Shown here: in pieces, positions 1 through 12,575 of the stretch
Layout: each line of letters begins with the position of its first letter
How positions within the stretch are numbered: the stretch's first letter is position 1
Assembly: GCF_022539665.2 (NCBI RefSeq)
Contig: NC_081337.1
Location: forward strand, 9,214,679-9,278,678
DNA: 64,000 nucleotides
Direction: 5' to 3'
From: Daphnia carinata
Taxonomy: Eukaryota > Arthropoda > Branchiopoda > Diplostraca > Daphniidae
The notes under the pieces: generated by a model
Seen by the model: the letters and a program-made list of their open reading frames with translations, nothing else
The model's database searches: none
Told to the model about the DNA's origin: nothing
Position numbers and translations under genes: made by a program

Positions 1-9
1 ACATCATAC

Positions 10-1825
10 CAGATTTAATGGGCATTGCTTGATCCAATGACCAGGCATACCACACTTAAAGCAGCAATAGTTACCGGGGACAGGTCCAACCTGGCCCTGA
101 CCACGAATTTTCATGTATCTAATGGGAAAAAATATCAATTAGACTTCACTTGAAAAGTATAATCAGCATTTTAAATGTTACTTGGAGGGGTCATAATCCT
201 GAGTTGATTGGGTCATCATGGCCTTGATTTTGTCCTCTTCGGAAGCTTCACTTCGAGACAGATCCGTTGCCTTAACAAAACAAAACAAAGTTTACAAAAT
301 TAACAATTAAAAAAGAAAGAGCTATCAAATAATCATACAATAGCAGAGACTTTTAACGGAAATGAGCATGCATACCTGGGCCAAATTGTCGAGAGCGGAG
401 CCGGAGGAATCAGCACTGATGTTCGCCATGGCAACCGTGACTTCGTTTTCATTTCTGGTCGGCGGGGGAGCCTAAAATTTTCGATTATAACTCATATTTC
501 TAGGAATAATAAACGAAAACTCTATGACAAAAAATAAGATTGCGACAATAGGAGGGCGAAGGAGGAGGAAGATCAAGTGTCGTGCCAAATATTGATGTAT
601 CGGTTTAGCATCACACATTTGGCTTCCGGCAAAGTGGACCATTCATGTATTTGAAAACTAGTTCCAACTAGTGAATTAATTACTTATCGAGCAAAATTTG
701 CAATGAACTTCCGGGTTTCGACTTTCAAAAGAATAAATAGTAAAAAAGGAAGTGTGCATGAATCACATACACCGCAAGGATTCGATTCCCATGACGAATT
801 TTAAAAAATAAATAAAAATAAAAAAAAAAATAATGGAAGGGCGGAGAGGGCACATTGATGGTTTAGGTAATACTCCGAGCGTGACACAATCTTTAACAGC
901 CGTTTGAAACAAGAACGACATCACCAACGAATGAATTAAATTTATCACAGCCATGAAAACCCTATCACTAACAATAAGCTGCAACATTTACAATTAAATA
1001 AAATGTCTAAGAAAACAATTTTTCATCAATCTTTAAATGTAACACAAAGTTCTTGAAATATTATGAGTACGGAATATATCACAGTAGCCGGCGGCAGCAG
1101 TCCCACGTCCTCTTTCGTACGAAACGTGAATTTATAAATAAAAACGACTTTAAAAAAACTACTGATAAAAGTTGATTGATTCTTTGCAAAATCTAGCTTT
1201 GAGTGTGAGTGAGCATTAATTTTAAATTGGTTTAACTGGAGTTCTTTTAAAAGAGAGTTACTAATCCACTGAGAAGGGAGGAAGACGTCAGGTACATACA
1301 CCCTTTGATGACGAAGTCAACGTCGACGATGTTCCGATCAAAGAAGGTTCGCCTCTATCCCTACAATAATTTTTTTAAGATTTACTTTTCAAAATCAGTT
1401 GGGGCATGACAACAATTCCACTGAATTAAATTAATTATGAATTTCATTAAAATTGGTTTTTCAGTCAGTAAGCTAGATGAAGTTTGCTAAAAAATGTTTG
1501 CAAGGAAATCTTACCAGATCTTCTTGTTTGTGGCTCCAGCTACAGGAACCCGCGCCACAATCAGAGAAGTATTTTTGGCAATTAGTGCTGATTCATCTGT
1601 ATAAACTGTACGAAAAACTAGTTACATCCTTGCTCGGAAAACTTCCAACACTAGTTTACCTTCATTTGTCTGCGCATTTGTGATCATAAGGTCAAAGTCT
1701 GTAGCCTTGCCCAATTTCTTCTGGTAGACAATTGCCTTTTTTAAGTCGGCAACTGAGATATGCAGGCCATCAAACGTAATTGTATCATAGTCAATCGCCG
1801 ATTTGAACTTGTAATGGATAGACAT
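10..1825 (-). CDS. RBBP6: RBBP6 / Snama E3 ubiquitin ligase, N-terminal part (cut by window edge)
   Basis: Six exons give a continuous 204-codon N-terminus: 1825-1660, 1605-1515, 1360-1300, 471-376, 270-182 and 118-10, with phases that agree at every junction. Residues 1 to about 78 form a DWNN domain, the ubiquitin-like fold that defines this family; it starts MSIHYKFKSAIDYDTITFDG. The exon at 118-10 encodes a CCHC zinc knuckle (C-x2-C-x4-H-x4-C, from YCCFKCGMPGHWIKQC). A donor GTATGA follows at position 9, so the RING finger and C-terminal part lie beyond the left edge. In other animals the protein is a nuclear ubiquitin ligase and a pre-mRNA 3'-end processing factor. The start is the first ATG before the DWNN fold. 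The order DWNN then zinc knuckle leaves little doubt about the family. Confidence 0.93.
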
Positions 1826-2757
1826 TTTCCCGGTACAATTTGCTTACTAAAGACATACAACCAACAGAGATTAAAATCTGAACTTTGAATGACGAAATAC
1901 AGAAAGCCAAGCTTAACCAAACAAACTTAATTCGATTATTTAACATAATGTAAGGGGTAAAAGAGGTATATTATATTATCTCACCATATTCTTGGAAAAA
2001 TCGTAAGCGTCGAGTCGAACCGGGGACGTCTTCTTCAGTAGGTAGGCATCAAACGCAGTCACTTCATCAGTAAGCATGGAGGCCAATCACCCGCGTCACC
2101 TAACGGTATGCCCAACAACCCATGTTTGGACCAAGAGATGGTGCGATTTTTCAACTACGGTTCATAAAAAACCTCTTTGATGGAGACCTTCTAAAATGTG
2201 GGATGGAAGGAAGATGGTTAATCCAGGGGTTTAGATGCAGCGACCCTGAAATCGTGTTCGTATGTAAACACGGGCGATACTACGGGCACATAGAGCAATA
2301 ATAATGGAGTTTCTGTCACTTTTCTTAAGTGCAAATTTAACACAAAAAAATAAGACGTCATTATACGGCACTTTGTATTAGCTGATCCATATCATAAGAA
2401 AATCATATCACCAACAAATGCAAGTATCATAGAGCCACTTCAAGTAATCCACCACATTAGAAAGGTTCAGTTAGTAACAAGTGGAAAGAAGCCAAACGTA
2501 AGAGATTCCACATTCCAAGTCCGCACGCTATCCATGCTATCTACCATCCGCGCTTCGCGGACTTTCCTTGTTGTGCAACATGTAAATGGGCACATTTTAC
2601 GAAAATGGGTAGAAAAGCAAATATGCAAATCAGTAATTATAACATGGTGCCTCTATCTTGACGTGCGTCCATTGTGCCAGAAAGACTACATCGAATCGAA
2701 ATCTCAGGATATAATTCCGTGTAGTAATGCGTAAGACTAAAAAATGTATCCAGAATA
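1826..2757. other. Intergenic region between divergent RBBP6 and SEFIR-receptor genes
   Basis: No coding region that I can support. It must hold the 5' ends and promoters of both flanking genes. A tRNA-like B-box sequence near 2010 lacks a matching A-box. Short open frames here have no recognisable domains. Confidence 0.5.
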
Positions 2758-4742
2758 ATGGTTCTTAACAATTCATTTGGAATACCTTGTACTTCGAAAA
2801 TGCCATTCAATCGCCTTTCAGTTTTCTTGGCGATTGCGCTACCATTAGGTATAGTTATAAGTTGCCCAAATACAGCTCAACAGACTAGCAGGTTGGATAT
2901 TTGTTCTAATGTTGGATCATACATCAACGGATCTGTCACCTCTGCTGATGGCTGCTTCAGTGTTGTTGCTGAAAATGACTGTATGTATGGAATGACACAG
3001 TGGGAAGCTGCAGCAATGTCATTTGAACAAAATTTTGGCTTTCACTTGAATGCATATGATGCTTATGATGTGAATGGAAATTTCCCAAGATTTGCATTGA
3101 ACATCACCATTTCCAAAAATTTACATAAGCCAGTATGGTTTATGTATGAAGATTTTATTAAGCCCCATGATGCCAAATGTTTTACATTAATCAAACACAA
3201 TAACAAGTCAAAATGTGAGGATGTTTTGCCAAATTATGATTGCCTTGTCAGAGATTCTGCAAGTTCACTTATGACAAGTGATTCCTACACAACCATTAGG
3301 ATTCTAGCTGATGGAGAAAAAATGCAGTATAAATTTAGAAATTTATATGGTCTGTTCCATCTACCTGTTGGCCCCAGAAAAATAAAGTAATTTCTAACCA
3401 AGTTTTTTCATTATAGCTAGGAATGTGGGTGATGGGATAATATTCTTCTACAGTCAGACATCAAGAACGAACCACCTTGTAATTACTTTCCAAGCTTTAG
3501 CTGGCATAGATAGCTATAAAGTTACACTTTGCCATAAGGGAAAAACTATATGCCCTAAGAACTTCAAAGTGAATTTGTCGGATGCTTCTACATATTTCGA
3601 AAGGTCTGGTAAATCGATAGTTCTTCCGAAATATTTTATGGTTAAATATGCATTCTCACATAGGTACACCAATTTGGTAACTTTCCAAATTTCGCAAGTG
3701 ACATTGGAAAAAGGGAACTATGAACTTGTTATCGACTGTGAAAACTTTTCAAGCCATACGGCTGGCGCCAGTTGTTGCAACCAAAGTAGAATCTTTGAAA
3801 TTTACATTGCTCATCAATTTGGCACAGCGGATATCGCAACAATAATAGCCCTGACTCTCCTTTTCGCTTTCTGTATCCTTGGCGCAATGGTGCTGTATCT
3901 TCGACAAAAAATACTGGAACCAAGTATAATGTTTACAGCTTTTTTCCCCCTATCGTGTCTGAAAAATATTCCTTTTATCTCTTATTTCAGTTCCCAAGGA
4001 TTTCAGAATGCTGCTGGTTTTTGATTCAGTTAGCATCCAGCACACTCAATATGTGAAGGCGACACGAATTTTCCTGCGTAAATTGCTGGGCGTGGAGGTG
4101 CTGCTAGATGTTGCCGATATGGAAAATCAAGAACAGGGTTCTCCTTTTCAGTGGTATATTATGGCCATTGAACGAGCGGACTGCATCGCTGTTGTTATTC
4201 CTCAAAAAGCGGACTATTCCGAGTGTCGTGGTTCGCCCTACCACAAAACCTTCCAATTGTGCCTAAATATGCTTGCATCTCACCAAGCAAATACGCCAAT
4301 AGATAATAAGACTAAAGGCTCAAATAGATATGTTACCCTTATTCTTCCTGACTCAGACCCAGAACAAATTCCTCCGTTTACGAAGTTTATGGCTCGTTTC
4401 CAGATCCCGTACGATTATTTTTTCCTGCGACAGCATATTCAGTCAATCCGAAACCCATTCCGTGTACGTTTGCCCAGAGGGTTCCCTCTTAAGCAAAAAT
4501 CCACAAACAAACTATTTTCCACCATTGTTGAACGCCTAGATGTAACTGAAGAACACGTTTCACTTATGCTATGCGATAAAGGAAGTCGTAACGATCAATC
4601 CAATCACGATTGCCAGTCAAATCTGTTACCAGAAGAGCTATTGGCAATCCAGAATCGAACCGAAGAACTGGATGCAATTTACGGAAATAATATCCAAAGT
4701 GTAAGACATTTAGCAGCAGTGATAGGCCCCAACAAATTTTAG
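2758..4742 (+). CDS. Single-pass SEFIR-domain receptor, IL-17-receptor-like
   Basis: Three exons, 2758-3386, 3421-3923 and 3991-4742, join in phase to about 627 codons. A second ATG at 2800 begins directly with a signal peptide (MPFNRLSVFLAIALPLGIVI), so it may be the real start. The ectodomain, about residues 35-340, is rich in cysteine and N-glycosylation sequons. A transmembrane segment lies at about 345-372. The cytoplasmic part, about 383-540, looks like a SEFIR domain: a strand ending MLLVFD, the helix VKATRIFLRKLLGVEVLLD, and WYIMAIERADCIAVVIPQK. SEFIR domains of IL-17 receptors recruit Act1-type adaptors. I cannot assign a subtype. The first intron is only 34 nt, and its acceptor was chosen because the nearer AG at 3414 gives a stop. 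A Toll/TIR protein is the main alternative, but the cytoplasmic fold reads more like SEFIR. Confidence 0.72.
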
Positions 4743-4968
4743 ATTTCTACTTAGGTCTACTGCTATGGATGTAATTGTTTTACGGTTCATAAAAATATAC
4801 AGTATTATCATGTTTTTAGAACTCGACTAGTTTGGGAAGCTTTCAATTTCAAAACACCCCTAGTGGCGCTAAACCAAACTATTGCAAACACAAGAACGCA
4901 GACGAATTTTCATTCCAAATGAAAATCTGCCTATCGAATTCTGGTATTTATTACTTCGGAGCAAAAAG

Positions 4969-6796
4969 ATGACAAACAGTGAAACTGAAAAAAGCCATTC
5001 CCTTGTAAATTTTTTCGTCTTTGATACTAATCGGAATTTCCCAGAAGATGAGGTTCGCAAAATAAATCAGTAATCATAATCTGGTTGCTAATATTTCCCC
5101 TTGGTAGGAATACAAAAGTATTGTTTACTATTATCCAAAGGAGACTTCAAAGGATACCCAAATGAAAGAAATTGGCAGGACAGCTGCAATATTAAAATTT
5201 AGCCAGTAAAAATGTTATGCTTGCAAGCTAGAATTTTGCCTAAGTGTTTTTTCTTCCAGAACGTTTGGGACCTCTGGTTCATGCCATTCATTACATACTA
5301 GAAAAACAAGACAGTATTTCAATGAACCAGAACCTGGGTTTTGCATGGCCATGGTAAAAACAGGAATTAACTATAAAATATAATAGCTCAATTTCTTACT
5401 GTTTTCTAAACTAGACTGTGAAGTTGCCCACTGTGCCTGTTGATAATGACATTGAGACACATGACAAGGTTTTTAACTCTCTCCTTGTCCATTCATATCA
5501 CATGTTTCGCCTTTTCATGGGAAGTATGAGTTCAGCTTTAAAGGTTTCAGACCAACCTGAAGAAGAGTTAGAGCAATTGAAACTAAGAGCAGCTTACTTT
5601 TACTCCAAGGTAATGGTTAAATTCCTGTCTTGTCATGATATAGTAATTGATTGGTTCAAATACTTACAGCACTTGCAGATGATGCCTTTAGAAGATGCTG
5701 ATCTAGCAGATGCATTCCTTGGAATTCAATTCTTACCAATGGATAAATTGTCTTTCCTTAAAGTCAGAAGTCTAGTTAGTCATGTTGAACAGACATTTTC
5801 TTGTATTACTTCTACAACAGTGCTTTATCAAGATCAAATTGTGTGGTTAGTCACTAGAAATCACAATCTGTTCTTCTTTAATGATATTATGTTTCCTAGG
5901 ACTGGTCTCTGTCAAGATGATATCCAGCTAATCTACAACTACCTCACCACAAAACTATTTCCTGCATCACTAAGCCTTAGTACTGAAACCAGGTTGACAT
6001 TGCCATATTTTCAGTTAATTCACAATGCCAACAAAACAGTTTTTTTTTTTAGATTTTTGACAGGTCCTGCCGATGTGCACAGTCTCTCGTCAGAAATGCG
6101 CATTCCCCATGTGTTTCTAAACCATAGTCAAAACATTCCAGATGAGTGTCAGTTGGTTGTTTATAGAATTGCAGGAGTTACAGTTTGTCTATTCATACCA
6201 GCGTCTGTCGAACTGGATCATGATTTTTTTGCATCACTTGATTTAATTGTTGGGCCAAGGATAATTGCCCTCTCGGCAGATGTAGCAGAGCAAGCGTTGG
6301 TACGAAAAACTAATTCATCTCTCAATACGGGCACGGACTCCATTCGTTTCCTATATTTTAACCAATGGAATATGGCGTTTAAATCTACGCTTCATCAAAG
6401 CATACCTGGACATAGAAGAATTCTGCAATGTCAACCATCGGCTAATAACGACGTTATTAAGGTAACAATTTGTTCGTCAGGTGACGTAAATCATTTGGTA
6501 GTGATACAAAAATTGGTTTCTCGCTCAGACATGTGCCGATTTGTGCGAAGATTTTTCGAGTTTTGGAGAAGGTGAGATTCTTGTTAAAACGAAAAGCGAC
6601 GCCTGGGTTATAGGAAAGTTGTCTAACCAACGGCACCTGTATGTAGTGGTCACCCGCAAGAACGCTGAATTGGTTGATATTTGTGGTAAAAATTTCCATA
6701 TAAAAAATTACAACTGTTTCACAAATAAGAATTTTTTTAGATGAAGTACGGCGACTTAGAAATCTTCTATTTAAGGATATCTTGTTGTTGGAGTAA
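4969..6796 (+). CDS. CCZ1: CCZ1, vacuolar fusion / Rab7 GEF subunit
   Basis: Eight exons, 4969-5052, 5108-5205, 5260-5353, 5415-5845, 5900-6013, 6053-6461, 6529-6685 and 6741-6796, give 480 aa; human CCZ1 has 482. Family landmarks appear in order: a first longin-like strand (LVNFFVFDTNRNFPEDE), SLHTRKTRQYFNEPE, FLPMDKLSFLKVRS, RFLTGP or QFLTGP depending on splicing, SLDLIVGPRIIALSADV, FLYFNQWNMAFKST, and the C-terminal WVIGKLSNQRHLYVVVTRKN. CCZ1 pairs with MON1 to activate Rab7 on late endosomes and autophagosomes. The start at 4969 fits the short N-terminus of the family; an in-frame ATG at 4882 would add 29 aa. Two intervals scored as introns, 5846-5899 and 6014-6052, are multiples of three and free of stops, so they may be retained. 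The gene ends 0.2 kb from the convergent NDUFAB1. Confidence 0.93.
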
Positions 6797-7016
6797 CGTT
6801 TTATGCAGCAAATTGTTACTTCATTTGAAAACACGTATGCGAACTTTAAATGCGCTATGTACTTTTTTTGTCTTAATCTTCTTGTTAATGCTTGTAAATA
6901 AACCATTACAGGATGTAAATCAATTTTACTTTTTAATCTATCAATTTACAGAACATTTCAAATGTATTCCATTTTCCTCTACACATCTCATAATCTATAG
7001 GCTTCTTGCTCTTTTA

Positions 7017-7748
<732 letters not shown>

Positions 7749-9002
7749 TTTACTCAGACTAGTTTTTAGAGCACGGTGCAGAGTAAAGGGACTATAATAT
7801 TTCGGGCCAGAAAACGAGAGCTTTGCTGGTAAGTGAAATGGCCGCACTGTCGCCACTTGCCACATATCATTTTTTAAGATTTCAGACATTTTCCGTGAAC
7901 GCCAAGAAATAAAAATTTTTACCTTTTTCTTATAGTGAAACTATGTTTCAGCTTAAGTTTTTTTTACCATTATAATGCGTTCATTCCACAGCCTTCATTT
8001 AAACGCTTTTAAAATCCGAATAGTAGTATCCTCGATTAGAAGAGCGCCAGCAAAGAACGGCAAAGAAAGAGTAGAGCGTAAAATGCAAATTTACAACTCC
8101 AGAACGACATCGAACGGATCAGCTATACCTATTGGAATATTATTACCTGAAATACAATTTGAATCAACATCTTATGCAAGTATATGTGGCAGGCTATATA
8201 AAGAAAATGTTGAAGATCACGTGTCAAATGCAAGTTGGTTTTCTTTAGTGTTTTCCTTTTCCGTTTCCAAGACGACTGATCCTTTAAAGGGGTAGTAGAC
8301 TAATCAGACTATGAAGGCCTTACCGGTTCACCATCAGATGCGCAAAGGATCATGTCATACCCGTCCCACGTTGCTATACTCGCATGCTGTGCACACAACG
8401 AAACCTGACACCTTATTGCCAAAGAGAAGGCTTGAAGAACATTTCCCTCCTGTTACCTGTCTTGTGAGGGTTTTTGACATTTATAAATTGCATCAAGGAA
8501 AAATTGGTAGTGTCTATGCCCCAGTTACCCAGCACCGTCTGGTGCTGGTAGTCGTTATGCTCATATTTATCGCCCCTATAGTTAGTTACAGGTCAATAGT
8601 ATATTGCGGTTATCGTTTCAGTTGGTGGCCAGGTGACCCGGATCGTGGACCTCTATCAACAAAAACACGGAGAGCAAGATCGATATCGTCAATCGTCTTA
8701 GCGCGCTTCACTCTACAAGTTTTCCTTGTTTCATCTGCACCGTCAACGTCTCTTCCAGCCTTTTTTGCTTACCAACTGCAAATCAAGTAAATCTACCATT
8801 TGACCAAAGGGTTTGTCACTGTCTAGCTGTTGTACTTTTCTAAATCTTCGCATGTAAATATATAGACTTCGACTCTCGTAATCCTTTTGCCTCAACGGAT
8901 TTCCAACTCCATTAAGATGTGACTAATAATCGATCGTTTCTTCTAAATTAGCTTTTGGGCTGCACGCTCTGATTCTATTTTCGGCAACGGAAATCACACG
9001 AG
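7749..9002. other. Gap with two unexplained open frames, NDUFAB1 to CNG channel
   Basis: Plus-strand open frames lie at 7975-8295 (106 codons) and 8311-8790 (159 codons). The second contains a hydrophobic stretch (HRLVLVVVMLIFIAPIV), but I recognise no family. Reading the three frames side by side suggests no consistent exon chain. The region also holds an 8-bp inverted repeat, CCAGCACC-gtct-GGTGCTGG, at 8529-8548. It may be the promoter and 5' UTR of the channel gene, a lineage-specific gene, or a decayed one. Confidence 0.3.
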
Positions 9003-11696
9003 ATGTCCGTGACAGTGCCGCTAGTCACTTTCGATTCGTCTGGCCAGAAACAAGACAGTAAAAGAAGGACGAAAATGGCAAACGAAAAAACTACTTTTCA
9101 CGAGAGTGACGCGGTGCACTTGGCCAGTTTTACCCAGGTAACACTACGTTACTGTACTAATTAGTACGCAGTGAATTGATGAGTTTCATTTAGCGGATGG
9201 GACGTTGGATTCACCGATTTCGGCGTACTCGACAAATGATGTCCGATGTTCATCCAGGACCAGATGCAGATTTTCTGGAACGCTTCGCTTCAGGGGAACA
9301 TCATCACCATGAGCGGCAAAGCGATATTGGTGGGAAGGCCTTCTTGTGTGGACAGCACTGCCGTGGGCAATTAGTGGTAGATACTACACAAAAAGGCCAC
9401 TACAGAGTACGTATTATCCAACATACAAGTATATGCACTATCGCTATTGAATAATTCAACTTTCTACATCAAAAGTGGTTAGGCATCGTGAGCATGGCCA
9501 TTATGTACAACTACATTTTCATCGTGGGTAGAACGGTATTCTGGGACATGCAAAATATGTGTCCAATTGCCTGGCTTGTTCTGGATTACGCGAGCGACCT
9601 GATTTACGTGTTTGACATGGCAGTTCACGCTCACGAAGGTGTGCTAACATCTTTCCTACGCGGAGCTAATCATTAACTAATGCTTGTACATTACACGCAG
9701 GATATCTTGAACAAGGGCTGATGGTAACGGATCCAGAGAAATTGCGACGTCACTACTGGCAAAGTTGGGATTCGAAAATTGATGTGAGTTTTCACGATAG
9801 ATTTAAGGAAGGAAGGTGAATTTTTAAGGCCAGTCGTGTTAAAGATTTTCAGTTTGCTGCCAACCGATTTGCTGTATCTCGTGTGGGGTAGCCCAAATGA
9901 ATGCATCCATGCGCCTTGTGGTGTCGTTGTTCGCATGAATCGACTGTTCCGCTTACCCAGAATGTTGGCTTTTTTCGACAAAACGGAGAATCAAACAAAT
10001 TTCCCAAACGCTTTCCGCATTACAAAGGTTTGTTTTAATACGCCTCGACATATTTTTTTATAGTGAAAAGTCATTATGCTTCACAGGTTATGATCTACTT
10101 GCTTATTATCATCCACTGGAACGGTTGCATTTACTTCGCAATTAGCAACGCGATCGGCTTCGGCTCCGATGGTTGGGTGGTAACGCTGGTCGAAAACGGC
10201 GCTAATCTTTCGTTAACCTATCAGTACATTTTCACATTTTACTGGTCGACCCTGACGTTGACAACCATTGGCGAAACGCCACCACCCGAGATCGAAGTTG
10301 AATTTCTTTTCGTCATTGTCGAGTACATGATAGGCATCCTCATTTTCGCTACCATCGTTGGTAACATCGGCTCGATGATCACTAATATGAACGCTTCGCG
10401 TACCGAGTTCCAAACGAGAATGGACGCCGTCAAACAATATATGGTGTTCAGGAAAGTCTCAAAAGAGCTGGAAGAACGGGTTATCCAGTGGTTCGATTAC
10501 ATGTGGTCCAACAAACAGTCTCTAGACGAAGGCCAAGTGATGGACACCCTTCCCGATAAGCTCAAAGCCGAGATTGCAATCCACGTCCATCTTGACACGT
10601 TAAAACAAGTGAAAATATTTCAAGATTGCGAGCCCGGTTTGTTGGCAGAACTCGTCCTTAAACTTCAGGTCTAATATTTTGCCAATTTTCCTATTCTCTA
10701 ATCTGCTCAACATTTTTCTTTCCAAAAAAAAAATTTAGCTTCAAGTGTTTAGTCCAGGCGATTACATTTGCCGGAAAGGAGACGTCGGGAAAGAGATGTA
10801 CATCGTTAAGAGGGGGAAGCTAAGCGTGTGCTCGGATGACGGGAAAACGGTTTTCGTGACCTTAGGAGCTGGGAGCGTTTTCGGAGAAGTGAGTATCCTC
10901 AACATTGCTGGAAATAAAACGGGAAACAGAAGAACGGCCAATGTCCGTAGCGTCGGTTATTCCGATCTCTTCTGTCTTTCTAAAAGCGATTTGTGGAACG
11001 CGCTGCAAGAATATCCTGAAGGACGGAAAACGTTACTGGAAAGGGGCCGTCAGTTACTACTCAAAGACGGACTGTTAGACGAGGAAGTAAATCGACGCCA
11101 TCAAGATGAAAGTGATTCTGCTAAAGACCGCATAGATAAACTTGGTAAGTTGATACAATAATTGTGAAAGCAAAGGCACCGTTGCTCTCATTTCTGTTTT
11201 GCTATTGCGCAGAGATGGCGCTAGATACCCTACAAACGCGTTTCGCCCGTCTGCTGGCCGAATACACGAGTAGTCAGCAAACAATCAAACAGCGAATTAG
11301 CAAAGTGGAACAATTACAACAACCGATTCCTGAAAACGGTGCAATCGCCGAGAACAATAGCGCTGCCACAATTATACTATCTCCCAATTTGAAAAGGAAA
11401 AGTTTCAATTTGCTCGATGTCCCCATGAGGTAATTTTTTTTTTATCTAGTCACACGCTAAGCATGAACCAAATGGCAATGCAAAATTAATGGGGTAATCG
11501 TTCTTTAAGTCCAATGGGTTGGTTCATTATTAAATTGGATTAATGATGTTACAGGAAACCTTCTACGTCACGGTCGGACGATGTCGCTGGGGATGAGGTC
11601 CCATACGTTCCTCCCATTCCATTCACAGAAAACGGCATTAGTGCGGACGTTTCAGCTTTCAATTTAACTCGGAAGGAATCTGAGAATCACCAATGA
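9003..11696 (+). CDS. CNGA: Cyclic-nucleotide-gated cation channel, alpha-type subunit
   Basis: Nine exons, 9003-9137, 9194-9406, 9476-9638, 9701-9783, 9845-10027, 10087-10668, 10739-11144, 11213-11429 and 11555-11696, give 707 aa. S1 begins near residue 117 ([17 protein letters not shown]). S3 contains [13 protein letters not shown], and S4 contains [15 protein letters not shown]. The pore, about 310-327, carries [11 protein letters not shown], with the glutamate typical of alpha subunits. A C-linker and cyclic-nucleotide-binding domain follow; its phosphate-binding cassette has FGEVSILN and RRTAN, with the Arg and Thr needed for cGMP/cAMP. A C-terminal leucine-zipper helix ([17 protein letters not shown]) matches the CNGA assembly coiled coil. 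It should form a ligand-gated Ca/Na channel in sensory or neural membranes. The acceptor at 9844 was preferred over the stronger AG at 9852 because only it keeps the S3 frame. Confidence 0.93.
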
Positions 11697-12575
11697 ACAT
11701 TCGAACTAGAAGAAATCGTCCCTTTTTTTTAAACGAAACGTTAGCTCAACCAATATGGCAACCCAAATATCTACGGAAAAACTGTTATTTTCTCCCGAAC
11801 GTGACGTGCACTTTCAATAAGTCATGAATTCAGCCGAGCTTTTCCATTTTTCATTTTGATCTGTTCGCATTGAAACCGAAAGTAGGAGACAACTCCATTG
11901 AATTCTTAATGGACGCAGGTATTCTCCACCCTTGATCTGTATTATTTCTTGCCCTTATTTTTCTATCCGTGGTCTGCCCCCCACCCCCTCAAAAAAAAAA
12001 ATGAAAAAGAAAAGGGAAAAAAATGGGCTATTCGTTTGATAATCGTTTTTTGATTTGGATTACTTTGATTGCATTTCTTTTGGGTTATCAATCACTCCTT
12101 ACCAGCATGTCCTAGGTACGCCCTTAGACATTTGGATAAAAGAAAAGTTGCGTTATAGATACTGCGAATTCAAAAATACGCTAGCAAAAAAATACAAATA
12201 TAGATGTGTGGGAGGACGTCTAAATGGCCCCAGAGTCTCGAGCATAACACTTTTTACCGCCTACCCGATCCCCAAGCTCGTTTCGGTATGCACACGAGCA
12301 GTCTACGCTAGTCGGTGGCAGAAATCCTTATTCGACATAGTATATAGTCAGATGCAAACTAGCCCCACGGCAGTTGACTTCTGTTGTCCTTTCATCTCGT
12401 CTCAGGTTAAAAGAAGGCTCGCATCGCGAAAAAAAGGAAACGGGGTGGGACGTCATTCAGGTACCCCCGTCGCCTCATTGTTCGATTGTCAGTCGGCCGA
12501 TCTCGACCTCCCCTCTCTGTGTTTGTGCCTCGTTTTTACTGAATGTGTGTGAGGGTGTTCAGACTCGTTAGCATC
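11697..12575. other. Gap between CNG channel and spatzle-like gene
   Basis: Contains the 3' end of the channel gene and, presumably, the promoter and 5' UTR of the next gene. A 165-codon open frame at 12055-12552 has no recognisable domain or protein-like composition, and it runs up to the next gene's start. A homopolymeric A stretch lies near 11990-12025. Confidence 0.4.

Noticed and set aside
770-800. GATTCGATTCC, a tRNA T-arm-like sequence
   Set aside because: It lies inside an RBBP6 intron and no cloverleaf can be folded around it by eye.
1985-2060. GGTTCGACTC on the minus strand, a tRNA B-box-like sequence
   Set aside because: No matching A-box, no acceptor-stem pairing and no anticodon arm at the right spacing.
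9784-9837. Possible frameshift in the CNG channel at the S3 segment
   Set aside because: Resolved by using the acceptor at 9844, which restores the conserved frame without an indel.
12055-12552. 165-codon open frame upstream of the spatzle-like gene
   Set aside because: No signal peptide, domain or splice-consistent partner; it runs into the next gene's 5' region and is probably promoter or UTR.
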